In this document: positions 8,679-16,852 of the stretch, piece by piece
Layout of the letters: the number at the start of each line of letters is the position of its first letter
How positions within the stretch are numbered: the stretch's first letter is position 1
DNA from: Streptomyces laculatispora
GTDB lineage: Bacteria; Actinomycetota; Actinomycetes; Streptomycetales; Streptomycetaceae
Direction: 5' to 3'
Assembly (NCBI RefSeq): GCF_017353455.1
Contig: NZ_JAFMPZ010000491.1
Coordinates: 1 to 36,489 of the forward strand
DNA: 36,489 nt
Translations under genes and position numbers: made by a program
Notes under the pieces: generated by a model
What the model was told of the DNA's origin: nothing
The model's database searches: none
Seen by the model: the letters and a program-made list of their open reading frames with translations, nothing else

Positions 8679-9365
8679 ATGGGGACGAAGGGCACGACAG
8701 GCGCCGAGGGCTCCGGCACCGGCATCAGCCGGCGTTCGGTGCTGATCGGTGGCGCCGTCACGGCGGCCGGCACGGCAGCGCTCGCCCGGGACCAGCTGAA
8801 ACGTGCCTGGTGGCGGCTGCCGGGCGTGGAGAAGCCCCGTACACCCGGCGAGGTGGACTACGCGCGGGCCCGGTGGACGGCGGCGTCCCCGTCGAACTGG
8901 CGGCGGGCGGACCGCCCCGACGACTACGGCATCGACCGGGTCGTCATCCATGTCACGCAGGGCAGCTTCCAGAGCGCCGTCAGGGTCTTCCAGGACCCCC
9001 GGCACGGGGCGGCGGCGCACTACGTGGTGCGCAAGGACGGCCATGTGGAGCAGATGATCCGCGAGCTGGACGTGGCGTTCCACGCGGGCAACCGCTCGTA
9101 CAACGAACGCAGCGTCGGCATCGAGCACGAGGGCTTCGTGGACCGCCCGCAGGACTTCACGGCGGCGATGTACGGGGCGTCCGCCCGGCTGACCGCGGCG
9201 ATATGCGGGCGGTACGGGATACCGGTGGACCGCAAGCACGTCATCGGGCACGTGGAGGTGCCGGGCGCCGATCACACGGACCCGGGGAAGCACTGGGACT
9301 GGGACCGGTACATGAAGCTGGTCCGGGCGGCGGCTTCGGGCACCGGGCGGAAAACCGCTAGCTGA
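8679..9365 (+). CDS. Tat-exported N-acetylmuramoyl-L-alanine amidase (amidase_2/PGRP fold)
   Basis: A 228-residue secreted peptidoglycan amidase that would cleave the MurNAc-L-Ala bond. A twin-arginine signal, SRRSVLIGG (17-25) followed by a hydrophobic Ala/Gly stretch to about residue 37, directs it to the Tat pathway. The amidase domain spans about 80-215. His91 (VIHVTQG), His191 (IGHVEVPG) and Asp201 (HTDPG) match the zinc ligands of the AmpD/T7-lysozyme fold, with Glu149 in GIEHEG. ATG 8679 has no strong Shine-Dalgarno, so the start is less certain than the family. The gene is divergent from mnmA (61 bp apart) and its 3' end overlaps the desulfurase gene by 8 bp. A role in wall turnover or spore/hyphal remodelling is inferred. 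Confidence 0.9.
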   Translation: MGTKGTTGAEGSGTGISRRSVLIGGAVTAAGTAALARDQLKRAWWRLPGVEKPRTPGEVDYARARWTAASPSNWRRADRPDDYGIDRVVIHVTQGSFQSAVRVFQDPRHGAAAHYVVRKDGHVEQMIRELDVAFHAGNRSYNERSVGIEHEGFVDRPQDFTAAMYGASARLTAAICGRYGIPVDRKHVIGHVEVPGADHTDPGKHWDWDRYMKLVRAAASGTGRKTAS

Positions 9366-10527
9366 GCCCCGCCGTGCGGGCCCGTTCCACCGCCGGGCCG
9401 ATCGCCCGTGCCACGTCGTCGATGTCCTGCTTGGTCGTGGTGTGGCCGAGCGAGAAGCGCAGGGTGCCGCGCGCCAGATCCGGGTCAGTGCCGGTGGCGA
9501 GCAGGACGTGACTGGGCTGGGCGATCCCGGCCGTGCAGGCGGAGCCGGTCGAGCACTCGATGCCCTGGGCGTCCAGCAGCAGCAGGAGGGAGTCGCCCTC
9601 GCAGCCGGGGAACGTGAAGTGCGCGTTGGCCGGGAGCCGGCCGCCGGGGGCCGGGTCGCCGCCGAGGAGGGCGTCGGGGACCTGCGCCAGCACGGCCGCG
9701 ACCAGTTCGTCGCGGAGGCCGCCGATCTCCCGGGCGAAGTCCTCGCGCCCGTCGGCGGCGAGCCGTCCGGCGACGGCGAACGCCGCGACTCCGGGCACAT
9801 CGAGGGTGCCGGAGCGCACATGGCGCTCCTGGCCGCCTCCGTGCAGCACGGGAACGGGGGTGTACTCGCGGCCGAGCAGCAGTGCGCCGACGCCGAACGG
9901 GCCGCCGATCTTGTGTGCGCTGACGGTCATCGCGGCCAGTCCGGAGCGGGCGAAGTCGACTTCCAGCTGCCCGAAGGCCTGCACCGCGTCGGCATGCATG
10001 GGAACGCCGAACTCGCGGGCGACGGAGGCCAGTTCACGTACCGGCATGATGGTGCCGATCTCGTTGTTGGCCCACATCACGGTAATCATCGCGACGTCGT
10101 CGGGGTTACGGGCCAGCGCCTCGCGCAGCACGTCCGGGTGGACGCGCCCGTACCGGTCGACGGGGAGGTACTCGACGCGCGCGCCCTCGTGCTCGGCGAG
10201 CCAGTCCACCGCGTCGAGCACCGCGTGGTGCTCGACCGGACTGGCCAGCACCCGGGTGCGGCGGGGATCGGCGTCGCGGCGGGCCCAGTACAGGCCCTTC
10301 ACCGCGAGGTTGTCCGATTCGGTGCCGCCGGAGGTGAGGACCACCTCGCTGGGGCGCGCGCCGAGGGCGTCGGCGAGGGTCTCTCTGGACTCCTCGACGG
10401 TACGGCGGGCCCGGCGCCCGGCGGCGTGCAGGGAGGACGCGTTGCCGGTGACGGCGAGCTGGGCGGTCATCGCCGCGATCGCTTCCGGAAGCATCGGCGT
10501 GGTCGCGGCGTGGTCGAGGTAGGCCAT
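9358..10527 (-). CDS. cysteine desulfurase (NifS/IscS type)
   Basis: A 389-residue PLP enzyme that takes sulfur from cysteine and hands it on as a persulfide for Fe-S clusters and thiolated tRNA. The N-terminus [11 protein letters not shown] is the standard family start. Lys206 in SAHKIGGP binds PLP. The catalytic loop [11 protein letters not shown] carries Cys331. His100-His101 and the Asp180-x-x-Gln183 segment match the cofactor pocket. ATG 10527 was chosen because the family begins almost exactly at YLDHAATT; the longer frame adds a low-complexity extension. The short Cys loop arrangement is of the IscS/NifS rather than SufS type. Proximity to mnmA suggests it supplies the sulfur for tRNA thiolation. 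Confidence 0.95.
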   Translation of the reverse strand: MAYLDHAATTPMLPEAIAAMTAQLAVTGNASSLHAAGRRARRTVEESRETLADALGARPSEVVLTSGGTESDNLAVKGLYWARRDADPRRTRVLASPVEHHAVLDAVDWLAEHEGARVEYLPVDRYGRVHPDVLREALARNPDDVAMITVMWANNEIGTIMPVRELASVAREFGVPMHADAVQAFGQLEVDFARSGLAAMTVSAHKIGGPFGVGALLLGREYTPVPVLHGGGQERHVRSGTLDVPGVAAFAVAGRLAADGREDFAREIGGLRDELVAAVLAQVPDALLGGDPAPGGRLPANAHFTFPGCEGDSLLLLLDAQGIECSTGSACTAGIAQPSHVLLATGTDPDLARGTLRFSLGHTTTKQDIDDVARAIGPAVERARTAGLS

Positions 10528-10565
10528 GGTGGGCTCGATTCTACGAGCCTGCGGCGGGGCGTACG

Positions 10566-10592
10566 GCGGGCGCATGGCGCCTTGGCGCCCGC
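10566..10592. terminator. GC-rich hairpin between the DUF4190 gene and the desulfurase gene
   Basis: GCGGGCGC (10566-10573) and GCGCCCGC (10585-10592) form a perfect 8-bp stem with an 11-nt loop. It lies downstream of the DUF4190 gene on the minus strand and just upstream of the desulfurase start. It may separate the two transcription units; there is no U-tract. Confidence 0.35.
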
Positions 10593-10669
10593 GCACCGCG
10601 GAAGGCGCGTCTCACCCGCCCCGGCCCGGGGCCCGATCCAGTGGGGAGAACGGCGGGAACCGAGCCCTG

Positions 10670-11026
10670 TCAGCCGCCGAAGTTCCAGGCGACGGCGCCG
10701 TTTCCGGTGACGAGGAAGGCCAGGATCACCAGGTCCGCGATGCCGAGTGCGAGTCCCAGCAGGGCGCGGCCGCGGCGGGTGGTGGAGCGGGCCAGGGCGA
10801 TGACCGCCATGACGATGGCCGCCGGACCCAGCAGGATGTTCATCACCAGCAGACCGACGAGACCCAGGACGAACGAGGCGACGGCGAGAGCGTCGGCATC
10901 CCGGGTGGACCGGACGGAGCCGGGGCCCCCGGGGCGCCGGATGTGGTCCTGCGGTGCGTCGGCGGGGGCGCTCGGCCCGGCGGCGTCCGTCGCTCCGGAG
11001 CGGCGGGTGAGTGTGGTGAGTGTCAT
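10670..11026 (-). CDS. DUF4190-type small membrane protein
   Basis: A 118-residue protein. A polar Ala/Pro/Arg-rich N-terminal region (about 1-45) precedes two membrane segments: residues about 48-75 (AVASFVLGLVGLLVMNILLG, then a second half) and about 87-110 (LLGLALGIADLVILAFLV). The ASFVLGLVG and RGRALLGLALG elements are typical of DUF4190 proteins of actinobacteria; their function is unknown. ATG 11026 has AAGGAG at the right distance. It lies 62 bp after the 53-residue membrane-protein gene on the same strand, so the two are probably one transcript, divergent from a TetR gene that may control them. Confidence 0.75.
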   Translation of the reverse strand: MTLTTLTRRSGATDAAGPSAPADAPQDHIRRPGGPGSVRSTRDADALAVASFVLGLVGLLVMNILLGPAAIVMAVIALARSTTRRGRALLGLALGIADLVILAFLVTGNGAVAWNFGG

Positions 11027-11088
11027 GGTGCGGACTCCTTCGGGGACGGATGCGGCGGGGGTGACCGGACGGCGGACGGAGGCGTCCG

Positions 11089-11250
11089 TCACCGGGACCG
11101 GCGCTGCGCGCCCATCCGCTCGCGCACGGCGAAGACCAGCAGCCAGCCGCCGATCAGCGCGCCGAGGACGAGAGTCAGCGGCAGCGGGATCTGGGCCACC
11201 GCTCCCAGCACGATCCCCAGCAGAAGCAGGGCGACGACAAGGACGATCAT
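11089..11250 (-). CDS. 53-residue membrane protein
   Basis: A short ORF starting at ATG 11250, preceded by GGAAAGG at good spacing. It encodes two close hydrophobic segments: residues about 2-18 (IVLVVALLLLGIVLGA) and 23-42 (LPLTLVLGALIGGWLLVF). A basic tail, RERMGAQRRSR, probably stays in the cytoplasm. I do not recognise a named family. Support comes from the ribosome-binding site, the clear membrane-hairpin pattern, and its place as first gene of a two-gene unit divergent from tetR. A regulator-linked small membrane protein is the best description. Confidence 0.65.
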   Translation of the reverse strand: MIVLVVALLLLGIVLGAVAQIPLPLTLVLGALIGGWLLVFAVRERMGAQRRSR

Positions 11251-11279
11251 GGCCGGCCTTTCCACAATTGAGAGTACGA

Positions 11280-11347
11280 TTGTTCACTGACTTGTCAGTC
11301 TAGACCCGCGCACCTCTTCCTTGCCCCGGAGAACAGTTGTTTACTGA
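11280..11347. promoter_or_regulatory. candidate TetR operator region in divergent promoter
   Basis: The 103-bp gap between the small membrane protein and tetR holds a perfect palindrome, ACTGAC-TT-GTCAGT (11286-11299). It also holds two near-identical copies of TTGTTYACTGA (11280-11290 and 11337-11347), the first overlapping the palindrome. This layout suits autoregulation and control of the divergent unit by the adjacent TetR protein; binding is inferred. Confidence 0.5.
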
Positions 11348-11352
11348 ATGGC

Positions 11353-11979
11353 ATGAGTCACACCGCCGGCATCCGCCAGACCCAGAAGCTGAAGACGCGT
11401 CAGTCACTGCTGGACGCCGCCCTCGGACTGCTGGAGCACCAGAGCCTGAGCAGCCTGGGGCTGCGCGAGGTGACCCGCGCCGCCGGTGTCACACCCACCG
11501 CCTTCTACCGGCACTTCGACGACATCGCCGCGCTCGGGGTGGCTCTCGTCGAGCAGACGCTGGGCAGCCTGCACGGAATGATCGGCGCGATCCTCGCCGA
11601 GACCGGCGACAGCGAGGTCCGGCTGGACCGCAGCGTCGGCCTGATAACGCGCCATGTCCGCGAGCAGCCCGCCCACTTCCGGTTCATCGCCCGTGAGCAG
11701 CACGGCGGGGTCGGCCCGGTCCGCGAGGCCATCGCCTCCCAGCTCCGGCTGTTCGCCCAGGAGGTGGCGGCGGCGCTCGCCGGGGAGCCGGAGTCGCGGG
11801 GCTGGAGCGAGGAGGACCTGCTGATGCTGGGCGGCCTCTACGTCGACCACATGGTGATCACCGCGTCGGCGATGCTGGACGCGGGCCCGGACGGCGGACG
11901 GACGGTGGCCGACGTCGCCCGGCGCCGGCTGCGCCTGGTAACGCTCGGCCGGCTGCACTGGCTGGACGACGCCTCCTGA
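11353..11979 (+). CDS. TetR-family transcriptional regulator (FabR-like)
   Basis: A 208-residue repressor-type protein. The N-terminal TetR HTH spans about 12-60, with GLREVTRAAGVTPTAFYRHF covering the recognition helix and the family FYRHF motif. The following ALGVALVEQTLGSL and the all-helical ligand domain to the C-terminus resemble FabR-like members. ATG 11353 is close behind one TTGTTYACTGA element, so the protein could repress its own transcription. The divergent neighbours are two small membrane proteins, suggesting a membrane-linked ligand or stress. The ligand cannot be named from the sequence. Confidence 0.9.
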   Translation: MSHTAGIRQTQKLKTRQSLLDAALGLLEHQSLSSLGLREVTRAAGVTPTAFYRHFDDIAALGVALVEQTLGSLHGMIGAILAETGDSEVRLDRSVGLITRHVREQPAHFRFIAREQHGGVGPVREAIASQLRLFAQEVAAALAGEPESRGWSEEDLLMLGGLYVDHMVITASAMLDAGPDGGRTVADVARRRLRLVTLGRLHWLDDAS

Positions 11980-12034
11980 CCCCGGGCGCCTCCAGTGACC
12001 CCGTGGCCCCGCGCCCCCGGGTGACCTCGCCCGA

Positions 12035-12097
12035 GCCGGACGCCGGATGCCGGATGCCGGATGCCGGATGCCGGATACCGGATGCCGGATGCCGGAC
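12035..12097. repeat. nine-copy 7-bp tandem repeat (GCCGGAT)
   Basis: Nine uninterrupted 7-bp units. Six are GCCGGAT, the first and last are GCCGGAC, and one is ACCGGAT. The repeat sits between tetR and the hydrolase gene, directly upstream of the hydrolase -10 element. As a non-multiple of three it is unlikely to be coding, although it can be read as Pro-Asp-Ala-Gly-Cys-Arg-Met repeats. It is a candidate length-variable spacer. Confidence 0.9.
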
Positions 12098-12099
12098 CC

Positions 12100-12105
12100 T
12101 AGGCT
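12100..12105 (+). promoter_or_regulatory. -10 element TAGGCT for a leaderless hydrolase transcript
   Basis: TAGGCT ends 7 nt before ATG 12113, and there is no Shine-Dalgarno. This is the usual actinobacterial leaderless arrangement, where transcription starts at the A of ATG. The -35 region would fall inside the 7-bp tandem repeat. Confidence 0.5.
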
Positions 12106-12112
12106 GGCGCCC

Positions 12113-12976
12113 ATGCGCGCCGACACCTGGGTCCTGGACCGTACGTTCCGCAGCTCCGCCGGGGAGGTCCGCTGGGCCGCCCTGGGGCCGGCCGGCGCAC
12201 CGCCCGTCGTCCTGGTGCACGGCACGCCCTTCTCCTCGTACGTCTGGCGCGGGGTGGCCCGCGCGCTGGCCCAGGACCACCGGGTGTTTGTCTGGGACCT
12301 GCCCGGGTACGGCGCCTCCGCCCAGTTCGAGGGCCAGGACGTCTCGCTCGGCTCCCAGGCCCGGGTGCTCACCGAGCTCCTCGGCCACTGGGAGCTGCCC
12401 GAACCCGCCGTGGTCGCCCATGACTTCGGCGGCTGCGTCGCCCTGCGCGCCCATCTGCTGCACGGTGCGCGCTACCGCCGGCTCGCCCTCGCCGACCCGG
12501 TGGCACTCGCGCCCTGGGGCTCGCCCACGTACCGACTGCTCGGCGAACACCCGGAGGTCTTCGGGCAGTTGCCGCCCGAGCTGCACCGGGCACTGGTACG
12601 CGAGTACGTGAGCTCCGCCAGCCATCCCGGTCTGCGTCCGGCGGTCCTGGACCGGCTCGTCGCGCCCTGGTGCACCGAGGCCGGACAGCCCGCCTTCTAC
12701 CGGCAGATCAGCCAGAACGACCAGCGGTTCACCGACGAGATCCAGCACCGCTACGGGGAGATCGAGCTGCCGGTGCTGATCTGCTGGGGCGCCGAGGACA
12801 CCTGGATCCCGGTGGCCCGCGGGCATGAACTGGCGTCCCTCGTGCCGGGTTGCGAGCTGCGGCTCATCGAGGGCGCCGGCCACCTCGTGCAGGAGGACGC
12901 CCCGGCCGAGCTGACCGCGGCGCTCACCCGCTTCCTGCGGACTCCCCCGGGTCCGGATCCCCGTACAGCGCCATGA
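12113..12976 (+). CDS. alpha/beta hydrolase (haloalkane dehalogenase/epoxide hydrolase-like)
   Basis: A 287-residue alpha/beta-hydrolase-fold enzyme. LVHGTPFSSYVW (34-45) gives the oxyanion HG motif. Asp104 in AHDFGG is the nucleophile, an Asp as in dehalogenases and epoxide hydrolases rather than a Ser. ICWGAEDTWIP carries the likely acid, and GAGHLVQEDAP the catalytic His. The substrate is unknown. ATG 12113 was preferred because upstream codons would lie in the 7-bp tandem repeat, and a leaderless -10 fits this start. The 3' end overlaps the convergent WYL regulator gene by 53 bp, so antisense effects between the two are possible. Confidence 0.88.
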   Translation: MRADTWVLDRTFRSSAGEVRWAALGPAGAPPVVLVHGTPFSSYVWRGVARALAQDHRVFVWDLPGYGASAQFEGQDVSLGSQARVLTELLGHWELPEPAVVAHDFGGCVALRAHLLHGARYRRLALADPVALAPWGSPTYRLLGEHPEVFGQLPPELHRALVREYVSSASHPGLRPAVLDRLVAPWCTEAGQPAFYRQISQNDQRFTDEIQHRYGEIELPVLICWGAEDTWIPVARGHELASLVPGCELRLIEGAGHLVQEDAPAELTAALTRFLRTPPGPDPRTAP

Positions 12977-13916
12977 CGGCGGCCGCGTGCGCGGCCACCA
13001 CCGAGCGCGCCCCGGGCGGGGCGAGGACCTCGACGTTCGGGCCGAAGGAGAGCAGGGAGCGCGCCCACTCCACCGATTCCACGGCCAGCTCGGCCCGCAG
13101 CCACTCGCCGTCCCGCTCCTCGGGCCGCGGCTCCCCGGTGAGCACCCCCGCGTGCAGCCGCAGGAACAGATCCAGCCGCGAGCGGTGCACCCGGACCCGC
13201 AGGATCACGCCGCCCTGCCGGTCCTCGACCTGGCGGCGCAGCAGCTCCCACACCTGAGCCAGCTCCACCCCCCGCCTGCGCACCACCGCTTCGTCGGTGA
13301 GGACGGCCCGCCGCACCCGGTCCGCACGGAAGAGCCGGGGCTCACCGTCGCGGTCGGCGACCAGGTACCAGACGCCCGCCTTCACGACCAGGCCGTACGG
13401 ATCGACGGTGTAGTCGCGCGCGGTCCGCGTACCGCTGTGCCGGTAGCGCAGCCGAAGCCGCTGGTCGGTGAACACCGCGTCGTGCAGTTCGGCGATGTCG
13501 ACGGCGGCGCGCGGACCGCTCCGCCAGCGCACCGGGTCGACGAGGATCCGGCGGCTGGTCAGCTCGGCGGCGGGCCGGTGCGGGGCGGGGAGCGCCGCCA
13601 TCACCTTGCGCAGCGCGGAACCGATCGCCGCGTCGAGCCCGAGCGCCGCGTGGGCGCCGTCCGCGGCCAGCACGAACAGGGCGCGCGCCTCGTCGGCGGT
13701 CAGTCCGGTGACATCGGTGCGGAACCCGGGCAGCAGGGCGATCCCGCCGTGCCTGCCGCGCTCCGCGTAGACGGGGACGCCGGACGCGGAGAGCGCCTCG
13801 ACGTCCCGGTAGATGGTGCGTACGGAGACGTCGAGGCGCTCGGCGAGCTCGGGCGCGGGGACCGGGCCGCGGGTCTGGAGCAGCAGCAGGATCGAGAGCA
13901 ACCGGTCGGACTTCAC
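12924..13916 (-). CDS. HTH + WYL domain transcriptional regulator
   Basis: A 330-residue regulator of the YafY/DeoR-like WYL class. An HTH_11 winged helix occupies about 5-60 (LLLLQTRGPVPAPELAERLD, then SVRTIYRDVEAL). The WYL domain spans about 140-215, with the name motif VWYLVADRDGEPRLFRADRVR. A WCX-like C-terminal domain runs about 235-315. WYL domains bind ligands, often nucleotides or single-stranded nucleic acid. GTG 13916 begins with KSDRLLSILLLLQ, the standard family start; its ribosome-binding site is weak. Its target is not evident, though it faces the overlapping hydrolase gene and lies 37 bp downstream of the thioesterase gene on the same strand. Confidence 0.9.
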   Translation of the reverse strand: MKSDRLLSILLLLQTRGPVPAPELAERLDVSVRTIYRDVEALSASGVPVYAERGRHGGIALLPGFRTDVTGLTADEARALFVLAADGAHAALGLDAAIGSALRKVMAALPAPHRPAAELTSRRILVDPVRWRSGPRAAVDIAELHDAVFTDQRLRLRYRHSGTRTARDYTVDPYGLVVKAGVWYLVADRDGEPRLFRADRVRRAVLTDEAVVRRRGVELAQVWELLRRQVEDRQGGVILRVRVHRSRLDLFLRLHAGVLTGEPRPEERDGEWLRAELAVESVEWARSLLSFGPNVEVLAPPGARSVVAAHAAAVMALYGDPDPGESAGSG

Positions 13917-13953
13917 CGCACCAGCATCCCCCGGTTCCGGCCCTCGCGGGGTG

Positions 13954-14820
13954 TCAGCTGCGCGGCGCCCTGGCGAGCTGGCGGGACTGGGCGACCAGCC
14001 GGTCCGCGCTGTCCCAGACGTCCGCGTCCTCCTCCAGGAAGCCGCCCGCCAGGTTGCGGGTGGTGATGGAGACGCGGAGCGGGCCGGGGGCCGGGCGGCA
14101 GCGGATGTGGGTGGTGAGTTCGATGGTGGGGGTCCAGCCCTTGAGCCCCAGCTCGAACGAGGTCGGCGGCAGTGCGTCGACGGTGAGCAGCAGCGAGAGC
14201 GGGTCGGCGTCGCGGCCGTCGGCGAGCCCGAACCAGCCGCGCATCTCGCCCTTGCCGGACGGCTGCCCCACGGCCCAGCCGATCGTCGCCGGGTCGAGCT
14301 TGATGTCGAGCCGCTCGGTGATGGCGGAGCTGCCGGGGATCGGGGCCGGGCCGTCGCTCGGGCCCAGGCAGTGCTCGCGGGGCGGGATGGCGGGCGGCTT
14401 CGCCGAGGTGCGGATGTCGTCGGTCAGGGCGGCCAGGTCGCCGTAGGTGGCGAGGACCCGGATGCGCTCGACCTCGGTGCCGTCCTGCGCGTACTGGAAG
14501 AGGGAGGCCTCGCCGGTGGAGAGGGTGCGCCCGGTCCGGACGACCTGGGTGCGGATCACCGCCGGCCCCGGGACGGACGCGGTGAGGTAGTGCGCGGAGA
14601 CCGAGAAGGGGTCCGCGTGCGGGAGTGCCTCACCGAGCGCGCGGCCGAGCATCGCGAGCAGGTAGCCGCCGTTGACGGCGTGGATGATCGTCCAGCCGGC
14701 GGAGAGCTCGGCTTCGTAGACGCCTTCTTCGCGAAGGGTGACGGCGGTGTCCCGGTCGAACTCGCTGTCACCGATGGTTGCCTGCGCGGTCCGTGCCGCC
14801 TGCGTTGCTGCCTGTGCCAT
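13954..14820 (-). CDS. acyl-CoA thioesterase-like protein (4HBT_3/TesB-like)
   Basis: A 288-residue double hot-dog protein. The first half contains NGGYLLAMLGRAL (about 50-63) and SAHYLTASVPGPA, the second FELGLKGWTPTIELTTHIRCRPAPG. This order is typical of TesB-like thioesterases acting on acyl-CoA or related thioesters. ATG 14820 was chosen over GTG 14829 because TACCGT (14833-14828) lies 7 nt upstream of the ATG, fitting a leaderless transcript, and no Shine-Dalgarno supports either start. The substrate is unknown. It is followed on the same strand by the WYL regulator, possibly co-transcribed. Confidence 0.85.
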   Translation of the reverse strand: MAQAATQAARTAQATIGDSEFDRDTAVTLREEGVYEAELSAGWTIIHAVNGGYLLAMLGRALGEALPHADPFSVSAHYLTASVPGPAVIRTQVVRTGRTLSTGEASLFQYAQDGTEVERIRVLATYGDLAALTDDIRTSAKPPAIPPREHCLGPSDGPAPIPGSSAITERLDIKLDPATIGWAVGQPSGKGEMRGWFGLADGRDADPLSLLLTVDALPPTSFELGLKGWTPTIELTTHIRCRPAPGPLRVSITTRNLAGGFLEEDADVWDSADRLVAQSRQLARAPRS

Positions 14821-14905
14821 GGAATGCACGGTACACCGATCGCATTACTGAGCGGTAGCTTTTTCGAGTCGGTGAGATGACGGCCGGAGCGGTGCCCGCC
14901 GCCCT

Positions 14906-15565
14906 CTACCCCTCCTCGGCTGTCGCCGAGCGCCGGTTGTAGGCGCGCGGGGCCCGCCAGTGGTAGCGCAGCGCCAGCAGCCGCAGCACGAACGCCGTGA
15001 TCACCGCGGCCCCGCTGGTGAAGGCGTTGAGCGCGTCGAAGCGGATGCAGAGCACGATCATCGCGGCCCCCACGATCGCGGGCACCGCGTACAGGTCGCG
15101 GTCCCAGCGCAGCAGTGAGGGCACCTCGTTGGCCAGTACGTCCCGCAGCACACCGCCGCCGACCGCGGTGGCCAGCCCGAGCGCCGCCGACGCGGTCAGG
15201 CCGAGGCCGTAGTCGTACGCCTTGACCGTCCCGGTGACGCAGAAGAGCCCGAGCCCGGCCGCGTCGAAGACATTGACGCCGACCTGGATCCGCTCGACGT
15301 GCGGATGCAGGAAGAAGACCAGACCGGCGGCGAGCAGCGGGGTGGTGAAGTACCCGAGATCCGTGAAGGCGGCCGGCGGCACCGCCCCGATGATCACGTC
15401 ACGGAACAGCCCTCCGCCCAGCGCGGTGACCTCGGCGAGTACCGCGATGCCGAAGACATCGAAGTTCTTGCGTACGGCGAGCAGAGCGCCGGAGATCGCG
15501 AAGACGAAGATCCCGACGATGTCGAGCGCATGCTGGACGGAGGGCGTGAACAGTTCGTTGAGCAC
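14906..15565 (-). CDS. TRIC-family (UPF0126) cation channel
   Basis: A 219-residue integral membrane protein with about seven hydrophobic segments. It carries the duplicated family motif: GGGLFRDVIIG near residue 50 and GGGVLRDVLANEVP near residue 137. These glycine-rich kinks are conserved in trimeric intracellular cation channels and their bacterial homologues, which conduct monovalent cations; older annotations call them UPF0126 or YadS-like. GTG 15565 starts only 18 nt after the last ABC-transporter gene on the same strand, so it may be read through from that operon. The polar C-terminus (HWRAPRAYNRRSATAEEG) is cytoplasmic-like. Confidence 0.9.
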   Translation of the reverse strand: MLNELFTPSVQHALDIVGIFVFAISGALLAVRKNFDVFGIAVLAEVTALGGGLFRDVIIGAVPPAAFTDLGYFTTPLLAAGLVFFLHPHVERIQVGVNVFDAAGLGLFCVTGTVKAYDYGLGLTASAALGLATAVGGGVLRDVLANEVPSLLRWDRDLYAVPAIVGAAMIVLCIRFDALNAFTSGAAVITAFVLRLLALRYHWRAPRAYNRRSATAEEG

Positions 15566-15583
15566 CGGGCAATTGTGCCGGTA

Positions 15584-16852
15584 CTACTCCTTGGGGCTTT
15601 CCTCCGCCGGCTCGGAGGGTGTTGCGGCGTCGCCCTCGGTGAGCGCGGCACCGTCCCCGGCGGGGGCCTCGGCCGGCTCCTCGGCGGGGCTCTCGGGCTT
15701 CGCCACCGTGATCAGCTCGACCGCTTCCCGGGCCCCGGCCAGCACCTGCTGCCCGGGCGCCTGGTCCGGTGCGTTCTCCGGGTGGTGACAGGCGACCTGG
15801 TGGCCGGTCTTCAGCGCGATCAGCGGCGGTTCCTGCGTCATGCAGACCTCCGTCGCCTTCCAGCACCGGGTGTGGAACCGGCAGCCGCTGGGCGGCGAGA
15901 TCGGCGAGGGCACATCGCCCTTGAGCAGGATGCGCTCGCTCTTCGATCCGCGCCGCCGGGGATCCGGCACCGGCACGGCGGACATCAGGGCCTTGGTGTA
16001 GGGGTGCATCGGCGCCGAGTACAGCGACTTGCGGTCCGTCAGCTCGACGATCTTGCCGAGGTACATGACCGCGATCCGGTCCGAGACATGGCGGATGACC
16101 GAGAGGTCGTGCGCGATGATCACGTACGTGAGCCCGAGCTCGTCCTGGAGGTCGTCGAGCAGGTTGACCACCTGCGCCTGGATCGACACGTCCAGCGCGG
16201 AGACCGGTTCGTCGGCCACCACGAGCTTCGGGCGCAGGGCGAGCGCGCGGGCGATGCCGATGCGCTGGCGCTGCCCGCCGGAGAACTCGTGCGGGTAGCG
16301 GTTGTAGTGCTCGGGGCTGAGCCCGACCAGCTGGAGCAGCTCCTGCACGTGGTTCTTGAGACCGCCCTCGGGCTCGACGCCCTGGAGCCTGAACGGCGCG
16401 CTGACGATCGTGCCGATCGTGTGCCGCGGGTTCAGCGAGGAGTACGGGTCCTGGAAGATCATCTGGACGTCACGCCGCATCGGCCGCATCTTGCCCATGG
16501 ACAGATGCGTGATGTCGCGGCCCTCGAACTCGACCTTGCCGCCCGTCGGTTCGATCAGCCGGGTGATCAGCCGGCCCATCGTCGACTTGCCGCAGCCGGA
16601 CTCGCCGACGACGCCCAGGGTCTCCCCCGGGTACACCTCGAAGTCGATGCCGTCGACGGCCTTGACCGCGGCGGTCTGCCGGCCGAGCAGTCCCCTGCGG
16701 ATCGGGAAGTGCTTGACCAGGCCCTCGACCCTGAGCAGCGGCTCGCGCGAGGAGGTGGCCTGTTCCGGGATCGTCACGTCCTTCTCCAGCACCGGGGGGT
16801 TCTTCTTCTCGCTCACGTCACTCACGTCGCTCACATCACTCGGATCGCTCAC
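15584..16852 (-). CDS. oligopeptide ABC transporter ATPase, DppF/OppF type
   Basis: A 422-residue cytoplasmic ATPase of a peptide importer. It has Walker [10 protein letters not shown]-loop [13 protein letters not shown], signature EFSGGQRQR and Walker [13 protein letters not shown], followed by the oligo_HPY tail with Cys residues ([15 protein letters not shown] and ACHHPE). Those Cys positions bind an Fe-S cluster in some family members. The protein has an unusual Ser-Asp-Val repeat N-terminus ([13 protein letters not shown]) and a Glu/Ala/Pro-rich C-terminal extension of about 70 residues. GTG 16852 overlaps the dppD stop by 4 nt. It works as a heterodimer with the upstream DppD-type ATPase. 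Confidence 0.93.
   Translation of the reverse strand: MSDPSDVSDVSDVSEKKNPPVLEKDVTIPEQATSSREPLLRVEGLVKHFPIRRGLLGRQTAAVKAVDGIDFEVYPGETLGVVGESGCGKSTMGRLITRLIEPTGGKVEFEGRDITHLSMGKMRPMRRDVQMIFQDPYSSLNPRHTIGTIVSAPFRLQGVEPEGGLKNHVQELLQLVGLSPEHYNRYPHEFSGGQRQRIGIARALALRPKLVVADEPVSALDVSIQAQVVNLLDDLQDELGLTYVIIAHDLSVIRHVSDRIAVMYLGKIVELTDRKSLYSAPMHPYTKALMSAVPVPDPRRRGSKSERILLKGDVPSPISPPSGCRFHTRCWKATEVCMTQEPPLIALKTGHQVACHHPENAPDQAPGQQVLAGAREAVELITVAKPESPAEEPAEAPAGDGAALTEGDAATPSEPAEESPKE

Noticed and set aside
12035-12097. CRISPR-like array
   Set aside because: The 7-bp units are contiguous with no spacers, so this is a simple tandem repeat.
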